In this document: positions 42,591-53,029 of the stretch, piece after piece
How positions within the stretch are numbered: position 1 is the stretch's first letter
Layout: each line of letters starts with the position of its first letter
Assembly (NCBI RefSeq): GCF_027943255.1
Contig: NC_072897.1
Span: forward strand, 46,288,044-46,352,043
Length of the DNA stretch: 64,000 bases
Reading direction: 5' to 3'
Source: Anastrepha obliqua
Lineage: Eukaryota; Arthropoda; Insecta; Diptera; Tephritidae
Position numbers and translations under genes: made by a program
Notes under the pieces: model-generated
Seen by the model: the letters and a program-made list of their open reading frames with translations, nothing else
The model's database searches: none
What the model was told of the DNA's origin: nothing

Positions 42591-43444
42591 AGGTTGGCGA
42601 AAAAGTCTTCCGGTATTTCCGCAAGCTTGTCTTTGCAAGCGCGTAGTTCTAGTTGTATTCGTCGCATCGGTTCACGCTAGAGCTTTTTGGAAAGCTCTTT
42701 TCACGTGCTAACACGTGTTTGATTAATTGTTGTTTGCTTTTAGTGGTTCGTGAGTTATAGCGTCGCAAACATGGAGCAAAATAAAGAGAAAATACGGCAT
42801 ATTTTACAGTACTACTACGATAAAGGCAAAAATGCATCTCATGCTGCCAATAAAATTTGTGCAGTTTATGGACCCGATACAGTTTCCATATCCACCGCAC
42901 AACGATGGTTTCAACGTTTTCGTTCTGGTGCAGAGAGAATCATCCACTATGAGCTGCTCCCCTATGGCCAAACGCTCAATTCGGACCTGTACTGCCAACA
43001 ACTGGACCGCTTGAATGCAGCACTCATGCAGAAGAGGCCATCTTTGATCAACAGAGGCCGAATTGTCTTCCATCAGGACAACGCCAGGCCACACACATCT
43101 TTGGTGACGCTCCCGAAGCCCCGGGAGCTCGGATGGGAGGTTCTTTTGCATCCACCGTATAGTCTGGATCTCGCACCAAGTGGTTACCACCTATTTCTGT
43201 CCATGGCGAACGAGCTTGGTAGTCGGAAGTTGTCCTCATGAGAGTCCTGTGAAAATTGGCTCTCCGAGTTTTTTGACAATAGGGAAGCGAGCTTCTATAA
43301 GAGGGGCATTATGAAGTTGGCATCTCGTTGGGAACTCGTCATCGAACAAAACGGCGCATATTTGACTTAAATCGCATTATTATAACCAATTTTATGAACA
43401 ATTGAAAATTAAATAAAAATACCGCAAGACTTTTTTGACAACCT
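42591..43444 (+). mobile_element. Internally deleted mariner, 854 bp
   Basis: Ends AGGTTGGCGAAAAAGTCTTC and GCAAGACTTTTTTGACAACCT are flanked by TA (42589-42590, 43445-43446). Relative to a full mariner of about 1.3 kb it lacks roughly 400 bp from the middle. Confidence 0.92.
42771..43241 (+). CDS. Fused, catalytically incomplete mariner transposase (N-terminal DNA-binding part joined to C-terminal part)
   Basis: An open frame of 156 codons starts M-E-Q-N-K-E-K-I-R. The first HTH (G-K-N-A-S-H-A-A-N-K-I-C-A-V-Y-G) and A-Q-R-W-F-Q-R-F-R-S-G are intact. At A-E|R-I-I-H-Y-E-L-L-P the sequence jumps over the linker, second HTH and first catalytic Asp. It keeps I-V-F-H-Q-D-N-A-R-P-H-T-S (second Asp) and P-P-Y-S-L-D-L-A-P-S. 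The deletion preserved the frame. The stop comes after S-R-K-L-S-S, short of the normal C-terminus, which continues in another frame to about 43370. It cannot be an active enzyme but could bind the element ends. Confidence 0.8.
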   Translation: MEQNKEKIRHILQYYYDKGKNASHAANKICAVYGPDTVSISTAQRWFQRFRSGAERIIHYELLPYGQTLNSDLYCQQLDRLNAALMQKRPSLINRGRIVFHQDNARPHTSLVTLPKPRELGWEVLLHPPYSLDLAPSGYHLFLSMANELGSRKLSS

Positions 43445-43446
43445 TA

Positions 43447-45172
43447 TATTTTAAATAATATTCAAAATCCAATATCTCAAAAACGGTTAAGTTTTAGACA
43501 ACATTCCATATAACCAAATCAATCACAAATTACCTAAGCAATAATGACCTTAAGTATCTAGGAATAATTTCCCGTTAACCCTGAATACGCACATACATAT
43601 ATATTATATGTACATATGCACAATTAAAGAGCATTCCGAATATCAAAGCAATAAGTATAAAAAATTACACATAAATATCATTAATACACATACCTTGACA
43701 TCAGTAGAGTATATTTTTACATACGCTTTTATTAAGGTCAATAAATAAAGTATATATGTATAACCTAGGCACATTTTCATCCATAACCTGTAAAGCATTT
43801 GCTTGAATTGAACACTTTCTTTTTCCCAACATTCAAAATTTTTTTTTTTCTTTACTATTGTTTTATTACTTCGCACTTATGTATGGTACATATGATTTCC
43901 CATGCAAATGCATATACATAATTATATTTCATAACAAATTAAATGAATATTTTCTACATTTATTTAGTTTTTAGATGACCTGAAGCAGAAACAGCAGATA
44001 CTGACATTTGTTTCAAACAAGATAGCGTAGATTAGTCGGACATTTTTTTTACATAGACACTTGTTGTATGGTAAATACCCTTCAAATACATTAAAAATAA
44101 GAAACATACACCTTTATCCTTAAAAATCGCAAACGTGTTCAATAAGAATTACATAAATATCTATAATTTTGATAAGGAACAAAAAAAAAATATTTTTTTT
44201 TATTTCATATTCTTCAATTAAGAAGTTTACCAAAGAATCCGGAGAAGTACCAAATAACGCTAAGTAACCAAAGTATACTCGTAGGATATATATAGCTAGC
44301 GAAGTGCGATGAAAGAGTTTTCTACAATTTCTACAATAAAACTGACTTTCATTGATATATTATTTGATTGTTTTTCATCAGTTTTTAAGGGTAATCTGAA
44401 AAATGTGATACACACTGTAAATTTGATACCCTATGTATTAATCACTGGTATTGCCAAATAAAATTAGTTATAGATATTGATCAGATTTCATCAATAAAAA
44501 ATCTTTGGAATGATTTATATTTTTGTTAGATATTAGAGTTTCATCCAGGCCATTACAGGCAATAAATTGCTGTCGATCAATTGTCTTCATTATAGTAGAG
44601 AGTGTACTCATGTGTGAGTGTTTGAAAAATCACGAATTCATAATAGCATTTATTGCTTTGTGTGTAAAAATATTAGGAACAACAAAAATTTACTGATGAA
44701 GTGGTAAAAATAAATAAACTGTCAAACGATCCACGTCAGTCGCGTCTACGCAACCGGGAAACCCCTAATTTATATCCTGGCAAGGGTTATTTCTCCAGCA
44801 GCATTCCTCAAAAATCTCTAGGAAGAGCTTTATGAAGTTTTGCACTTTTCATTAAGAAAAGGTTGCGGTTCCCCAAATAAAGAAATTGAGAATTCGCTCG
44901 ATACATGACAATAGGTCAAGAGCACGAACCAAGAGAGAAAAAACTAAAACAAGGCAAATCTATCAATCAATGTATTGCTTGTCCCGTGACTTTTCATTAT
45001 TATTTGTTCACCTTGATGGGCGTAATGCCAAATTACCAAAGAAATATCAGATTTTGACATTACAACCGAAGCCAAGTTCAGATTGACATTAATCGCATCA
45101 AAATGCAAAAACAAAATACATTGGGTTTATTCAGTGCTCGATACTTTGTTCCGATATATATATATACATATA
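43447..45172. other. AT-rich sequence, nothing recognised
   Basis: Very A/T-rich, with small frames only. The last part (about 45145-45172) is TATATA-rich and is probably the detached tail of SINE copy E. Confidence 0.5.
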
Positions 45173-45394
45173 CAGTACTCCCTGGATTATCCGTCTCTCT
45201 GTTATCCGTCACCTCTGTTAACCGTCACCGTTTTAAGATTTTCTACAATACATATTGCAATAATAATCATGAAACGGTAACTGTTATTTTGTCCATTCTA
45301 CCCAAAACAAATTCTTGGAATTCTTTTTCGATGTGACATTCAGTACAATGAGATTTTCAGTTTGATTTGAATTTCATGATGAGCAGACATTTAA

Positions 45395-45842
45395 AATAGA
45401 GCCTTCAACAACAAAAAAAATACCGAAGCGTAAACGAGTAGTGGTCACTATTGAAACGAAATTAAAAATTATTGAGGAAATAGAAAAAGGTTCAACAATT
45501 GTTTCATTAAGTGAAAAATATGATATTCCACGCACGACGATTCAAGATTTTAAAAAGGATGCCACTCAAATCAAACAATATGGTGCGTCGATGGAATCTT
45601 TGGGAGGTCGGTCAAAAAAACGCAAAACGATGAAAAAGGCATTAAATGAAAAAGTCGATGAAGCATTATTCTTGTGCTTTAATCAAATTCGGAGCAAAGG
45701 CGTTCCATTATCTGGTCAAATATTGAAAGAAAATGAATTATCTTTTAATGAAAAACTGGAAGGTCCGAAGGATTTCAAACCTAGCTCAGGTTGGTTGTAT
45801 GGCTGGCAAAATCGACATGGCGTGAAAGAAGTTTCGATATAA
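45395..45842 (+). pseudogene. Tigger/pogo-like transposase, DNA-binding half
   Basis: It reads I-P-K-R-K-R-V-V-V (nuclear-localisation-like), then E-T-K-L-K-I-I-E-E-I-E-K-G and Y-D-I-P-R-T-T-I-Q-D-F, a psq/CENP-B-type HTH. The second half of the CENP-B DNA-binding domain follows (S-G-W-L-Y-G-W-Q-N-R-H-G-V-K), ending at 45842. The true start is unclear because an in-frame stop precedes about 45390. The first catalytic Asp region that should follow is missing. Confidence 0.85.
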
Positions 45843-45999
45843 GGTGAAAAGATGAGCTCCATAGGTGCCAACGAAATCGAAAAATGCACCATAAATTTCA
45901 AAATTTGTTGTGGTTCATACGGCTAAACGTCCACGTTGTTACACAAAATCAAACATGAATGCTGTTCCTGTGGCTTATTATGCTCAAAAGAATGCTTGA

Positions 46000-46827
46000 A
46001 TGGATCAAACGATTTTTCGCGACTGGTTCATGAACAGTTTTGTTCCAAATGTTCGAAATTATTTAATGTCGGAAGGATTATCACAGAAAGCAGTTTTGGT
46101 TATGGATAATGCCCCATCACATCCAGTTGAAGATTTAAAAAGTGATGATGGTAATATTTTTTGTTATTTCCTGCCACCGAATTCAACTGCAGTTCTACAA
46201 CCCATGGATGAATCAGTAATTGAAACTTTAATGCGTCGATATCGGAAAAAATTTATTCAGGACCTCGTTTCGCAAGAGAATATTGATTTGGCAGATTATT
46301 GGAAGAATTACAACATTAAACACGCAATTGATAATGTAGCTGATTCATGGTCTGAGTTATCGTCGACAACATTGGAAAAATGTTGGAACAAACTATGGCC
46401 AAATACAGAATCGCCTTCGAATAACAGTGACGATGTTGTGACTAGTACATCTTCGGTTTTGCTATTAGAAAATAGTGAAACGATCAATGAATGGTTGAAT
46501 TGTGAGGAAAATGATTGTGGTTATGAGCTTTTGACTGACGAACAAATAATTAATGAAGTGAATGATGAAGAAGAAAATAATGATGATTACGATGGAACAG
46601 ATAACAATAATGAAAATGGTCACAATCCTACTGCTTCATTTCTAAGACAAGAAGCCAAAATTGCTGCATCAAATTTAGAGAAATTTATCGCCTGGTATGA
46701 AATGCAAGATGAAGCCGGATTGGCTAACACGATTCGTTTGCGCCAATTTCTTCTTTTCGTAAAGAATAAAACTCAAGTCACTCTAAAGCAAAAGACACTA
46801 ACTGAATTCTTTTCAAAAACAAACTAA
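46000..46827 (+). pseudogene. Tigger/pogo-like transposase, C-terminal catalytic part
   Basis: An open frame of 275 codons begins F-R-D-W-F-M-N-S-F-V-P and contains L-V-M-D-N-A-P-S-H-P (second catalytic Asp), L-P-P-N-S-T-A-V-L-Q-P-M-D (third Asp) and the R-R-Y-R-K-K-F helix. Then comes an acidic D-E-E-E-N-N-D-D-Y-D tail and a C-terminal L-T-E-F-F-S-K-T motif seen in Tigger and Jerky-like proteins. Between this and the N-terminal piece about 150 bp of decayed sequence replace the region with the first Asp. It is inactive as a single protein. Confidence 0.87.
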
Positions 46828-47016
46828 ACTCGTAATAAAATAATGATATAATCATGTAATGCATGTATATTTTACCGTTTGTTCATTTCTCTCAAAATTT
46901 CGGTGTACTTTTCGATTCTGAACATAATCTAGAGGTTTGTTTCTGTTAACCGTCATTTTTGATTATCCGTCATAGCTGGGTTACATTGACTGACGGATAA
47001 TCCAGGGAGCACTGTA

Positions 47017-47104
47017 TACATATAATTGGCGCATACACCCTTTTTGGGTGTTTGGCCGAGCTACTCCTCTTATTTGTGGCGTGGGTCTTGATGTTGTTCC
47101 ACAA
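47017..47104 (-). repeat. tRNA-derived SINE, 3' fragment (copy E)
   Basis: It contains the SINE 3' block ATAATTGGCGCATACACC, the hairpin ACACCC-TTTTT-GGGTGT and TTTGGCCGAGCTACTCCTC. It is cut at about 47104, so the tRNA-like head is missing. The Tigger-like element splits its tail. Confidence 0.85.
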
Positions 47105-47521
47105 AGGGATATATAAAACAAGTAAAAATTCGGTACCAAGGTGATATCAAATGATCCTACGGGTGGTTGAAAAAATAAGGTTACGACATACCAAATTTTG
47201 TGAATGAAGGAAAAAACGAACAAGAAACTGTTTGCTGTGACGAAATTCGTAGAATAAAATTTTGCTTTTGTTTGTATCATATTATATTTGTGTCCTGTTG
47301 AAGGTTGAGCAGAGATTGTAAAAATTTCTCAGTTAAGTGCTTTAAATTAAATAAAATATGCTCAATATAAGAAAATTCGCAAATTTCTATAATTCAATTA
47401 AATAATGTAAAACCTTTTTCATTTTAAAATTAAGTGAGTGCAGCCTCTGTAAAAACTGTCATTCATACAAGACATTTGCACATTCCATTCAAATTAACAA
47501 ATCATTAAAAAAAAAATTACT
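47105..47521. other. Unassigned AT-rich sequence
   Basis: No motif seen. Confidence 0.45.
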
Positions 47522-47759
47522 TACGAGGTGTGTAAACAAATTTGGTGAATTTTCGAATTTCGCTGGCTACGCACGTTCGACTTTCGCTTATTATTATTTT
47601 TTATTTTGGCATACACGTCTCGAAGATATGTTCGCGACTTTAGGAATATAGCATGTTTAGTTTGTTTGTGGGAGAGCATAAATAAGACAAGTGTTTTGCG
47701 TGTTAGGCGATTTTCTGCTATTGAAGAAAATGGATCAAAGAAGTTGCATAAAATTTTGT

Positions 47760-49010
47760 GTAAAAAATGGAATTAAGTGCTCAAAAACACTTGAAATGTT
47801 GACAGTGTCAAAAAAATGATTACAAGTGGTACAAACTTTTCACAGAATGCCGAGAAGTAGTGAATAACGACGCTCGCTCTGGACACCCCAGCACATCAAT
47901 AACCGATGAAAATGTTGAGAAAGTGAAGAAAATTGTTATGGAGAATCGTCGAATTACAAGCAGAGAAGTTTCTGAGGATGTCGGCATATCGGTTGGCTCA
48001 TGCCATGCAATCTTTTAAGAAATTTTGAGCATGAAGCGTTTGGCAGCGAGTACGCAAGCTAGATGAGTGTAGCAACAGATACGGCCTAAGGATTAATATT
48101 AATAAAACAAAATTTATAGTTGTTAGTAGACACATATAAAAACATAAAACTGATGATTCGAGGAGAAGCGGTAGAAATGGTGACTAAATTTAAGTGGATT
48201 AACCGGAACTCGGACTGCACGGAAGAGCAAGGGCATCATTTTACAATTATAAGAAGTTACTATGCAGTCATAATTTTAATATTCCCTTCAAGATGTTACG
48301 TGTGGTCAATACTACTGCACACAATGGAAATATGGCCCCGGAGGACTGAGCCGAATAAATCAAAATAGACAACTTTTAACCACAATTAAGCGAAGGAAGA
48401 CAACATATTCGGGTCATATCCTTAGAAATGCAAAGTACCAACTGTTGCAACTAATCTTGGAGGGTAAAGTCGACGGAAGACGATGCGTCGGGCGAAAATA
48501 ATTGTCATGGCTGCGAAAAGTTAGAAATTGGACGGGCTTGAGCAATATAAGAGAGCTATGGAACGTTGCCAGGTATAGAGAAGCATTTTGTAACATAGTT
48601 AATAATATACATTAAAATATTGTATATATTTGTTTATTTGTTATATGTGAGTATAGTCAAGTCAATTTATTAACATGAGCTTATTTTATGATTTTAATTA
48701 CGTTTGTCCGATCGCTAATGATTCGAAATCGAATATGCAAATAAAGAAGAAAGAAGCATGTGGCAACGATGCTCGTTCCAAAATTGTTGAATTGGCCAAA
48801 AACAACAGTTGACCAAAAACAACGTCGCATGAGCATCGCTCAGGAATTGTTGAATGACGTCAACGATGATGCAGATTTGCTTAAAAGGGTTATAATTGGT
48901 GACTAATCATGGGCACATGGTTATGACATCGAAAACAAAGCCTAATCGTCCCAATGGAAGAGTTCAGGAGAGCCAAGAGTCAATAGCAATAAATCGCCGA
49001 ACATGCAAAA
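47760..49010 (+). pseudogene. mariner transposase of the long-TIR element, broken
   Basis: The N-terminal part (47760-48020) reads W-Y-K-L-F-T-E-C-R-E, R-S-G-H-P-S-T-S-I-T-D-E-N-V-E-K-V-K-K and R-R-I-T-S-R-E-V-S-E-D-V-G-I-S-V-G-S. After the inserted LINE (48058-48620) the sequence resumes at about 48815 with R-R-M-S-I-A-Q-E-L-L-N-D. It reaches the first catalytic site with W-A-H-G-Y-D and S-S-Q-W-K, then runs into the right repeat. The remainder of the catalytic domain is deleted. Confidence 0.78.
48058..48620 (+). pseudogene. LINE 3' end (RT C-terminus) nested in the mariner
   Basis: It reads R-Y-G-L-R-I-N-I-N-K-T-K-F near 48080-48115 and, further on, S-G-H-I-L-R-N-A-K-Y-Q-L-L-Q-L-I-L-E-G-K-V, then W-L-R-K-V-R-N-W-T-G-L. 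This is the thumb and C-terminal region of an insect LINE family different from the GAA-tailed one. Several frames are involved. It ends near an AT-rich stretch at about 48600. Confidence 0.72.
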
Positions 49011-49164
49011 CACTTGTCTTACTTATGCCTATTGCTAAAACCGTGAATATATCATACATATGTTCGCGATGAGTGTACCAACATATAAAATAATAATAAT
49101 CGAAAGTCGAATGTACGTAGCCCGCGAAATTTGAAAATTCACCTTATTTTTTGAACACACCTCG

Positions 49165-49826
49165 TCTACTGGAGTAAATTATAAAATAAAAGTTATAAAT
49201 CAATAAAATTTGGCAAATACACGTATTTCTAAGTTTTCCACTTTAATTGAAATTAATTACTTCTGTTGCACGCGTCGTTTGCATTTGCAATTCGTTGAAG
49301 GCTTTCATCGTTGCTGAAGTACGTTCTGATAAACCACCTTCGGTGAAGCGATGTTGAGAATCTGAGCGTGCGGCTTATGCCAGATATATTATATTATACT
49401 ATCAGAGCCTTCAAACCGTCGTGATCTAAGCAGTACAATTAAGACCGCTAGAATAAATAGAGGTGAGAAATATGTTAGAAAGACTCAAATGCATTTAGAA
49501 TGACGTTGACAGACTTAATTAGTTTGAGTATGAAGAAATTTTTCTGTATCCAGAATTTTTTATTTTAAAATACAAAATTCTTTGATTTCTTAAATGTATA
49601 TGCATTCTTAATAATGCATAATACTGCAATGCTTCCCTGCTCTAAACTTTAAACCAGTAATCTGAGGCAATACTTCGCTGAGCGCTCTTTGAGTATGTAC
49701 ACTTTTCACGCTAATGGCGCCCACATTCACCGATGTAAACGTACGTCACGTGTCAGCTGACACGATCAAACATATGAGAGCGCCATGTAAATGAAAACTC
49801 ATCATCTCGTACTTACGAGGGTATCC
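49165..49826. other. Unassigned sequence
   Basis: No recognised coding sequence or repeat. An E-box-like GTCACGTG and a CAGCTGACA palindromic cluster lie at 49745-49760. Confidence 0.4.
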
Positions 49827-50452
49827 TGTAGGGGAGGGGGCCCAGTTGTGACGCAGCTAAATATTTTTGACATGCGGTATGAAAATGACAGTTTGAGCCC
49901 TGCCAATCATGTTCGTTTGACGTTCAGCAGTTTTTGTGCAGACACCAACGTTAGTAGTCGCATTGTGTATACACGCATCAAACATCGTGTTGAAAATCGT
50001 GCGAAAAAGTTATTTTGATTTTTTTCAAAGTACCAAAATTTTGTGAAATTAACAGTGAAAAGGCGAGTGTAATGCATCAAAATATTGTATTTGCCGTATA
50101 TTTTGTGATTCTATGTCTATAAAAACTGCCAACTCGATCAATTGCAACGTATGCAAGCGTCCAGTTCATTTGAAGTGCGCCAACATGCAGGCAAGTTATT
50201 TCACTTGCAAACACTGCGAAAGTGACGTGGACGACGACTAGGAATATTTAGATGACGATGATGAATAAAAATCGTTGTCATTTATGGCCATTGAAGGACA
50301 TTTTCTTTTGTATTTTTCATTATTTTTGCCATTGAAAGCCTTCAAAATAAATAAATCATTAAATCACAACAATTGGTGTGACATTCCTTTCATATTTTCT
50401 CATTTCCAGTAAATTTCTTGAGGTGCGTCACAACTGGGCCCCCTCCCCTACA
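49827..50452 (+). mobile_element. Unclassified 626-bp DNA transposon with GC-rich termini
   Basis: The left end TGTAGGGGAGGGGGCCCAGT and its exact inverted copy at the right form a perfect 29-bp inverted repeat (49827-49855 and 50424-50452). No clear target duplication is visible. Inside, near 50130-50240, a + strand frame reads C-N-V-C-K-R-P-V-H-L-K-C then Y-F-T-C-K-H-C, followed by an acidic tail and a stop. This resembles the second half of a PHD-type zinc finger. I cannot assign a superfamily. Confidence 0.75.
50125..50240 (+). pseudogene. Cys/His-rich C-terminal fragment inside the unclassified transposon
   Basis: Pattern C-x2-C-x4-H-x2-C-x9-C-x2-C followed by S-D-V-D-D-D and a stop at about 50239. 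Such PHD-like ends occur at the C-termini of several transposases. The upstream part of the protein is not present, so this is presumably the 3' remnant of a longer parent. Confidence 0.5.
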
Positions 50453-50950
50453 TGTCTGAAATGAAAAATTTTGATTTTTCCCGCGAAGCCGTGTCTGATG
50501 ATTGCTCTCCACTATACAATCTTGCCAAATAGAACATTTTGAAATCATTAACAAAATAAATGTTTATTAAAATAACTTAAAAACAATGTTGAATAATATT
50601 AATTATATATAAATGAATTATTTGCGTTTGGTGGTTTTTGGCTTTAGTTTATTATACAATGAAAATTTATAATTGATAATGCGGATGTGTGTAAAAGTAT
50701 GTATGCAAAAATAAATCATGTATGACCGTCATCATTAGTAATTTACGAAAAGCACAATCTGATAGCGCGTCAAATACTTTGAACTTGGTTACTTCACTTG
50801 AGGGAGTGACTTACAAATCTTCTGGTACGGCAATGCTATGTTTGTTTAGTGAGTGTAAATAAATAATCAATATTGATTTAATATACTCACGTTCACAGAT
50901 TGGTAGGAAGACGTGTGTGAACTTTTGGTGGGGGAGGTAGTTTGTGAATT
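50453..50950. other. AT-rich sequence, nothing recognised
   Basis: No motifs seen. Confidence 0.45.
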
Positions 50951-50954
50951 GACT

Positions 50955-51250
50955 TAACATTTCATGACAGGGCAGTTTGTATTTGGAGTTCTAGCTATGT
51001 CGTCGTAAAACTCATCCAGCTTATTATTCCATCGCCTTCGATACTCGCCGCTGCCAACGTGCAAAGGTCCAAAAATCTTCCGCAGAATCTTTGCCTCAAA
51101 CACTCTAAGGGACTCCTCGTCGGATATTGTCATCGTCCAAGCTTCTACGCCATACGCTAGGAAAGGCATGATGAGAGACTTGTAGAGTGTTAGTTTTGTT
51201 CGTCGAGAGGGGATTTCACTGCACAATTCGCTACTTAGTCCAAACCAGAC
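50955..51250 (-). pseudogene. GAA-tailed LINE fragment, inner copy
   Basis: A 90-codon frame reads R-R-T-K-L-T-L-Y-K-S-L-I-M-P, Y-G-V-E-A-W-T-M-T, K-I-L-R-K-I-F-G-P-L-H-V-G-S-G-E-Y-R-R-R. It is part of the same family as 60253-60930. It begins exactly where the 3' tail of the neighbouring copy ends and lacks its own 3' end. Confidence 0.8.
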
Positions 51251-51252
51251 CT

Positions 51253-51665
51253 TCTTCTTCTTCTTAATTGGCGTGATAACCGCTTACGCAGTTTTGACCG
51301 AGTTTAACAAAGCGCACCAGTCGTTTCTTTCTCGTGCTAATCGGCGCCAATTGGACACACCAAGTGAAGCCAAGTCCTTCTCCACCTGATCTTTCCAACG
51401 CAGAGGAGACCTTGCTCGTCCCCTGCTACCACCAGCGGGTACCGCATCGAATATTTTCAGAGCCGGAGCGTTTGTATCCATGCGACATGACCCAGCCAAC
51501 GTACTCGCTGCGCTATGTCTATGTCGCCGTATAGCTTATACAGCTCATCCTGCTATCGCCTGCGATATTCGCCGTAGGCAACGTGCAAAGGCTCAAAAAT
51601 CTTCCAAGCGACGCTTCATCGGATATTGTCATGGTCCAAGCTTCTGCGCCATACTGGTCCTTTGA
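51253..51665 (-). pseudogene. GAA-tailed LINE, 5'-truncated 3' end
   Basis: The frame 51499-51284 reads R-M-D-T-N-A-P-A-L-K-I-F-D-A-V-P-A-G-G-S, then W-K-D-Q-V-E-K-D-L-A-S-L-G-V and R-E-R-N-D-W. It is followed by the conserved 3' terminus CACGCCAATTAAG and a GAA repeat at 51253-51270 (CTTCTTCTT on the + strand). Upstream it starts at G-A-E-A-W-T-M-T with an internal deletion. It is joined at 51660 to a mariner fragment. Confidence 0.8.
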
Positions 51666-52416
51666 TATGAACCCCTTGTGGACAATTCCCTTGGAATCGT
51701 AAAAACAAATGAGCAAAGACTTGACTTTTGACTCCTCCAAATGCGATGTTTTGGGTGTGGGCTGATCTGGCACGTTTCATCACCAGTTACAATGTTGTAA
51801 AGGAAGTTCTGATCTTTTCTCGCATCTTTAATGAGGTCTTTTGAATGTTAAATTCTGAGCAATTTTTGGGCCTTAGTTAACTTGTGCGGAATGAAACAGC
51901 TTTTTTGTAAGCCCAAATGATTAGTTAAAATACGATAAATCGATGTTTTGGAGATTTTCAACTTCGATTCCGTGAATTTCAATGATGAATTCTGTTCATT
52001 TTTGATAAATTTACGAACAATTTTGATGGAGTTTTCGGTGATTACTGATTTTGGGAGGCCCGTATGTTCACTGTCTTTTATGTCCTCACAACCATCTCTG
52101 AGACGTGTAAACCACTCAAGTACTTTGATCCGAGATAGACAATTATCGCCGTAAACTTTTTTCATCAATTAAAATGTTTCGGTAAATGTTTTACCGATTT
52201 AAAAAAAGAAATTGATATTAGCTCTTTGTTCGAAACTCATTTTTGTCCCGATGACACTTTAGACGAAAAAAACTTCGCTTCCACTGAACCGAATGTCACC
52301 AAGCTTTCACTGAAAGTCAGCTAGGGGTGTAACTTCCAACGCACTAACTCATCAAAAATGGCGTCATCAAAAACATTTTTATGACGCCAGTCTTGTTTAT
52401 TTTGGATTTCACCTTG
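51660..52416 (-). pseudogene. mariner, transposase remnant with one terminus
   Basis: On the minus strand the HTH part (52168-51848) reads K-V-Y-G-D-N-C-L-S-R-I-K-V-L-E-W-F and T-S-I-Y-R-I-L-T-N-H-L-G-L. V-T-G-D-E-T follows at about 51790, then K-S-L-L-I-C-F-Y-D-S-K-G-I-V-H-K (51725-51680), in different frames. The right terminus (CAAGGTGAAATCCAAA on the minus strand) ends at 52416 beside TA. The left end is lost at the junction with the LINE copy. Confidence 0.78.
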
Positions 52417-52418
52417 TA

Positions 52419-53025
52419 TATCCCTTAAACGTTATATTACAATTTTTCCCCCGGTAGCATTTTTCATATTTAATACAAAATAAATAGTTCATTCGAAACT
52501 GCATTTCTAAGTCGCACTTTTAGTAATAAAAATATGCAGCTTATACTGTTTATAAGAGACTGTGCAAATTGTTAATAAAATTTTTAATGAAAAGTTGCAA
52601 TAAATTTCAAAGTAATGATGTGAAGTATTATAGATGAAGGTGCAGCTTTTTGAGATTTCGGGCATGGAGGACACAGGCACAAAACCGAGACAGTCGGAGC
52701 CATATGCTGCAGCAGGCGAAACCAGACTAGGGTTGTCCAGCCAGGTTGTTGTGATGTAAACGAAAAATGCAGCATATACAAAGGTCTGAATCACTATTCA
52801 GAGGACGTCGCCTGATCAGTTTGCCTTCCATTCTTTTTGCGCACAAAATACATTTATCCATTTTTTGTTTGTAATAAGCTTTCATTCAAAACAATATATT
52901 CACTTTTTTTCTGACACTATTATTTCCACTTCAAATAAAAATTTTCAATTCACAATTAGAATGTAAACAATAGCATATGTAAATATATAAAAGACATAGT
53001 TTCGACATTTATGTACCAAGTCAAA
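52419..53025. other. Unassigned sequence
   Basis: Small frames only. No 3' LTR for the BEL element that follows could be found here. Confidence 0.4.
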
Positions 53026-53029
53026 TTAA

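Larger units (their letters stand above)
45173..47014 (+). mobile_element. Tigger/pogo-like element, 1842 bp, inserted in a SINE tail
   Basis: Ends CAGTACTCCCTGGATTATCC and GGATAATCCAGGGAGCACTG are flanked by TA (45171-45172, 47015-47016). Subterminal repeats of the TTATCCGTC/TTAACCGTC type occur three times at the left (45187-45228) and again at the right (46945-46975). CAGT ends, TA target and the enclosed transposase fit pogo/Tigger. Confidence 0.92.
47524..49164 (+). mobile_element. mariner with long terminal inverted repeats, interrupted by a LINE fragment
   Basis: Left end CGAGGTGTGTAAACAAATTT and right end (inverted) CGAGGTGTGTTCAAAAAATA begin inverted repeats. These remain alignable for about 170-180 bp (47524-47703 against 49164-49005), for example GGTGAATTTTC and ATTCGACTTTCG blocks near the ends and TAAGACAAGTGTTTTGC at the inner edge. 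A TA flanks the left end; the right flank is TC. The transposase is + strand and broken. Confidence 0.85.
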
